64,000 nt of DNA, from NCBI RefSeq assembly GCF_009696275.1, contig NZ_VUMI01000015.1, positions 1 to 64,000 on the forward strand, read 5' to 3'. Origin of the DNA: Eisenbergiella porci (lineage in GTDB: Bacteria; Bacillota; Clostridia; Lachnospirales; Lachnospiraceae). The notes below the pieces were generated by a model. The model made no database searches and was not told the origin of the DNA. It worked only from the letters and a program-made list of their open reading frames with translations. A program made the position numbers and the translations under genes. Shown one piece after another: positions 60,200-64,000 of the stretch; the first letter of the stretch is position 1, and each line of letters begins with the position of its first letter.

Positions 60200-61531
60200 T
60201 TATTCATCGTCAAAGGTACGGTTGCTTTCGATTTTTACATGGATGCCGTCCTCTACCAGCTTACGGAAAAAATGGCGTTCCACGTCGGCCTCCATGATAC
60301 AGCTGGCAAAGTTGATAGTCAGCGTATCGTCAAAGCTGATGATGGCGCAGTTGGTGCGGGAGGAAAAGGGCTGGCCCATGTAAATGTCAAACCGGTCGAT
60401 GTAAGGCTTCATGTCCTCGGGAACCTTCATGGCTCCCATATTGGTCAGGCCGGCCGAGGAATTTTTATCCTGCACCTTCCTGTAAAAGGTCCTGACCACA
60501 ATGTCCTTCAGGAAGAGGGGCACCACGCGGATAAAAGGGTTGCGGGTGGTGGCGGCGTTTGTGGTGATGTCGCCGCGAAGGAATTTTTCGTTGATATAAT
60601 AGCGCATGTAATTGTGCACCTGGGCAACGATTTCTTCAAAGGTGTAATTACCCAGCCTGGGATCAATGGAGGGGTAAACCATGGTGATAAAGTTACGCAG
60701 CGTCTTGGAAGGAAAAAAACGCCTCAGGTTCACCGGCATGGCGATTCTCACCGGATACAGCTTGAGATGAAAATCCATGTTCTGCTTGTTGAGCAGGGCG
60801 TACAGCAGCACGGAATTCAGATATTCGGTTATGGTGGCGTTGTACCTTGCGGCTACGGCGGCTACCTCCTTTACGGACATAATGCCGTCAATGATGTTGA
60901 AGGTATGGAACGGTTCCTTGGTTCCGCGCACCCGGTAAGTCTTCTCCGCGGGCCTGGGCGGACAGTAAAGAGCGTTTGCATAGCGCATGTAGGCGTCCTC
61001 CAGCTCTTCGGGATCGGGGGCTTCGTTTACATTCAGCACAAAATAGCCGTTGGATATTTCAGCGCCCAGGAGCCGCAGATATACGGCGGTAATTGTCTGC
61101 AGCACGCACATGCCTCCGGTACCGTCGCCGAGGCAGTGGTGACATTCCAGGGAAATCCTTTTCCCATAATAATAAACGCGCAGCAGATAACGGCCGCCTG
61201 ATTTAAAGTGCATGGGCATACAGGGGTTGTGGATATCCGGCCTGACAAAAGGGCCGGGGCGGTTGTTCGGCTCCAGATAACGCCAGAAAAGTCCCTTGTG
61301 GATACATACCTTATAGGTGGGGAAGCGTTTCAGCGCGATATCCACCGCCTGCTGAAGCACTTCCGGCCGGATATCCTCCTTGAGGAGGACGGACAGCCTG
61401 TATACGGACGAAAAATCCCGTCTCTGCAGAGTGGGATATACGATGGCGGACAGATCCAGCCGGTACCAGTCCCTGGGGCTGCTGACGGCCGGTTTGACGC
61501 CATCCTTTTTTATATGGAAACGAGATGTCAT
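60200..61531 (-). CDS. Condensation-fold acyltransferase (alcohol acetyltransferase/WS-like)
   Basis: A 443-residue stand-alone enzyme of the CoA-dependent acyltransferase superfamily shared by NRPS condensation domains, alcohol acetyltransferases and PapA-type enzymes. The catalytic motif HHCLGDGTGG fits HHxxxDG with the second His as base. A DFG-like solvent-channel element is not obvious. No carrier protein or NRPS genes lie nearby. The ATG at 61531 (MTSRFHIKK) follows AAAGGA at nine bases; ATGs at 61540 and 61564 are poorer. Forms an operon with the zinc-ribbon membrane protein, suggesting acylation of a lipid or membrane-associated alcohol. Confidence 0.78.
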   Translation of the reverse strand: MTSRFHIKKDGVKPAVSSPRDWYRLDLSAIVYPTLQRRDFSSVYRLSVLLKEDIRPEVLQQAVDIALKRFPTYKVCIHKGLFWRYLEPNNRPGPFVRPDIHNPCMPMHFKSGGRYLLRVYYYGKRISLECHHCLGDGTGGMCVLQTITAVYLRLLGAEISNGYFVLNVNEAPDPEELEDAYMRYANALYCPPRPAEKTYRVRGTKEPFHTFNIIDGIMSVKEVAAVAARYNATITEYLNSVLLYALLNKQNMDFHLKLYPVRIAMPVNLRRFFPSKTLRNFITMVYPSIDPRLGNYTFEEIVAQVHNYMRYYINEKFLRGDITTNAATTRNPFIRVVPLFLKDIVVRTFYRKVQDKNSSAGLTNMGAMKVPEDMKPYIDRFDIYMGQPFSSRTNCAIISFDDTLTINFASCIMEADVERHFFRKLVEDGIHVKIESNRTFDDE

Positions 61532-61564
61532 CGGTTTCATTCCTTTCCCGGTTCTGATTGGCAT

Positions 61565-61861
61565 AAAGTCAGTAAAGAATGTCTGTTGTAACTGTGAGGG
61601 ATACTGAACAGCTACTGTTTGTTTTTATTTATAACGGAGAAGTGTTTCCCTTCCTACAGTCCGTGCGGTTGGACATGGGCGGCATAATGCGGATTTCCCA
61701 TGCAGAAGACCCTGCCGAAACGCGGCCGCTTTCTAAATACTATTATAGAATCATTCCCGTCTTTATGCAAGAAATACACATTTTTTGCAGCGGCGGGGAA
61801 TAAGAAAACCTGTGCCGTAAAGGCTTAATAGGGATAAGTAACTATTTAAGTTGCAGAAGAA
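61565..61861. other. Spacer between chromosomal genes and mobile element
   Basis: About 300 bases with one unconvincing 74-codon frame (61579-61803) that lacks a ribosome site. The left end of the recombinase-bearing element probably lies between here and 61877, but no attachment repeat can be defined from one side. Confidence 0.4.
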
Positions 61862-63904
<2,043 letters not shown>

Positions 63905-63921
63905 AGGCAGTAATTCCTTTC

Positions 63922-64000
63922 TTAGATTTCCATATTCTGACCACGCCTGCGGTCAGGCTGTCTGTGTTCCTGTTTTTCCTGTCCTCTGGCGAGGATGGCG
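63922..64000 (-). CDS. 3' end of a mobile-element gene (partial)
   Basis: The window ends inside a leftward gene. Its last residues read AILARGQEKQEHRQPDRRRGQ and then NMEI before a TAA at 63922-63924. The hydrophilic, Gln/Arg-rich tail resembles relaxase or mobilisation proteins of Tn4451-like elements, but 25 residues are too few for a firm call. Confidence 0.5.
   Translation of the reverse strand, partial: AILARGQEKQEHRQPDRRRGQNMEI

Noticed and set aside
61579-61803. A 74-codon plus-strand frame
   Set aside because: No ribosome site or family; probably spacer near the element boundary.

Overview
The window looks like a chromosomal segment of a Lachnospiraceae-type gut Firmicute (Clostridium cluster XIVa; genus not resolved). 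Reasons: roughly 50% GC coding DNA with purine-rich Shine-Dalgarno sites, a Trp T-box, ECF and Opp/Nik-type transporters, class Ia ribonucleotide reductase with NrdR-like boxes, glycoside hydrolases for fructans and mannosides, and a Tn4451/TnpX-type element at the right edge. This assignment is inference.

Layout. 0.1-3.5 kb: a leftward vitamin B6 locus (pdxS, pdxT, ECF S component, pyridoxal-type kinase) behind PdxR-like repeats. 3.6-5.4 kb: a phosphoesterase and an XRE regulator divergent from a 56-residue protein. 5.5-9.4 kb: leftward nrdA-nrdB with two NrdR-like boxes. 9.5-13.8 kb: marR plus a heterodimeric ABC exporter. 13.9-15.7 kb: a GT-C-type membrane glycosyltransferase. 15.9 kb: tRNA-Thr. 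16.6-19.4 kb: a GH172 plus GH32 fructan-type operon with a LacI-like operator. 19.5-22.4 kb: PBP1A. 22.6-26.8 kb: a diguanylate cyclase, Ogt and several decayed genes. 27.3-35.6 kb: a five-gene Nik/Opp-type ABC importer run directly into larB, larC and larE, so nickel uptake and nickel-pincer cofactor synthesis appear to be one operon without larA. 35.6-38.5 kb: decayed signalling genes with internal deletions, interspersed with an intact DUF3892-like gene and an Rrf2 regulator. 38.5-46.6 kb: NSS symporter, MBL hydrolase, Trp T-box and TrpB2, an alpha/beta hydrolase, DNA polymerase IV and a lipoprotein phosphoesterase.

46.7-57.4 kb is bracketed by two inverted, nearly identical promoter plus tRNA-Leu(CAG) copies. 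It holds a GH38 alpha-mannosidase, then an AT-richer accessory stretch: a two-component system with a frameshifted kinase, ABC, GNAT and TetR remnants, an AbiE pair with a gutted toxin, an integrase tail and tRNA-Leu(AAG). 57.6-61.5 kb: an esterase, a GerMN lipoprotein, and a two-gene operon pairing a condensation-fold acyltransferase with a zinc-ribbon membrane protein. 61.9-64.0 kb: the end of an integrative or mobilizable element (large serine recombinase, TnpW-like protein, tail of a further element gene).

The strongest candidates for new biology are the nik-lar superoperon with its unexplained leader, the GH172-GH32 operon, and the acyltransferase/zinc-ribbon operon. No CRISPR array, rRNA or complete IS element was seen.
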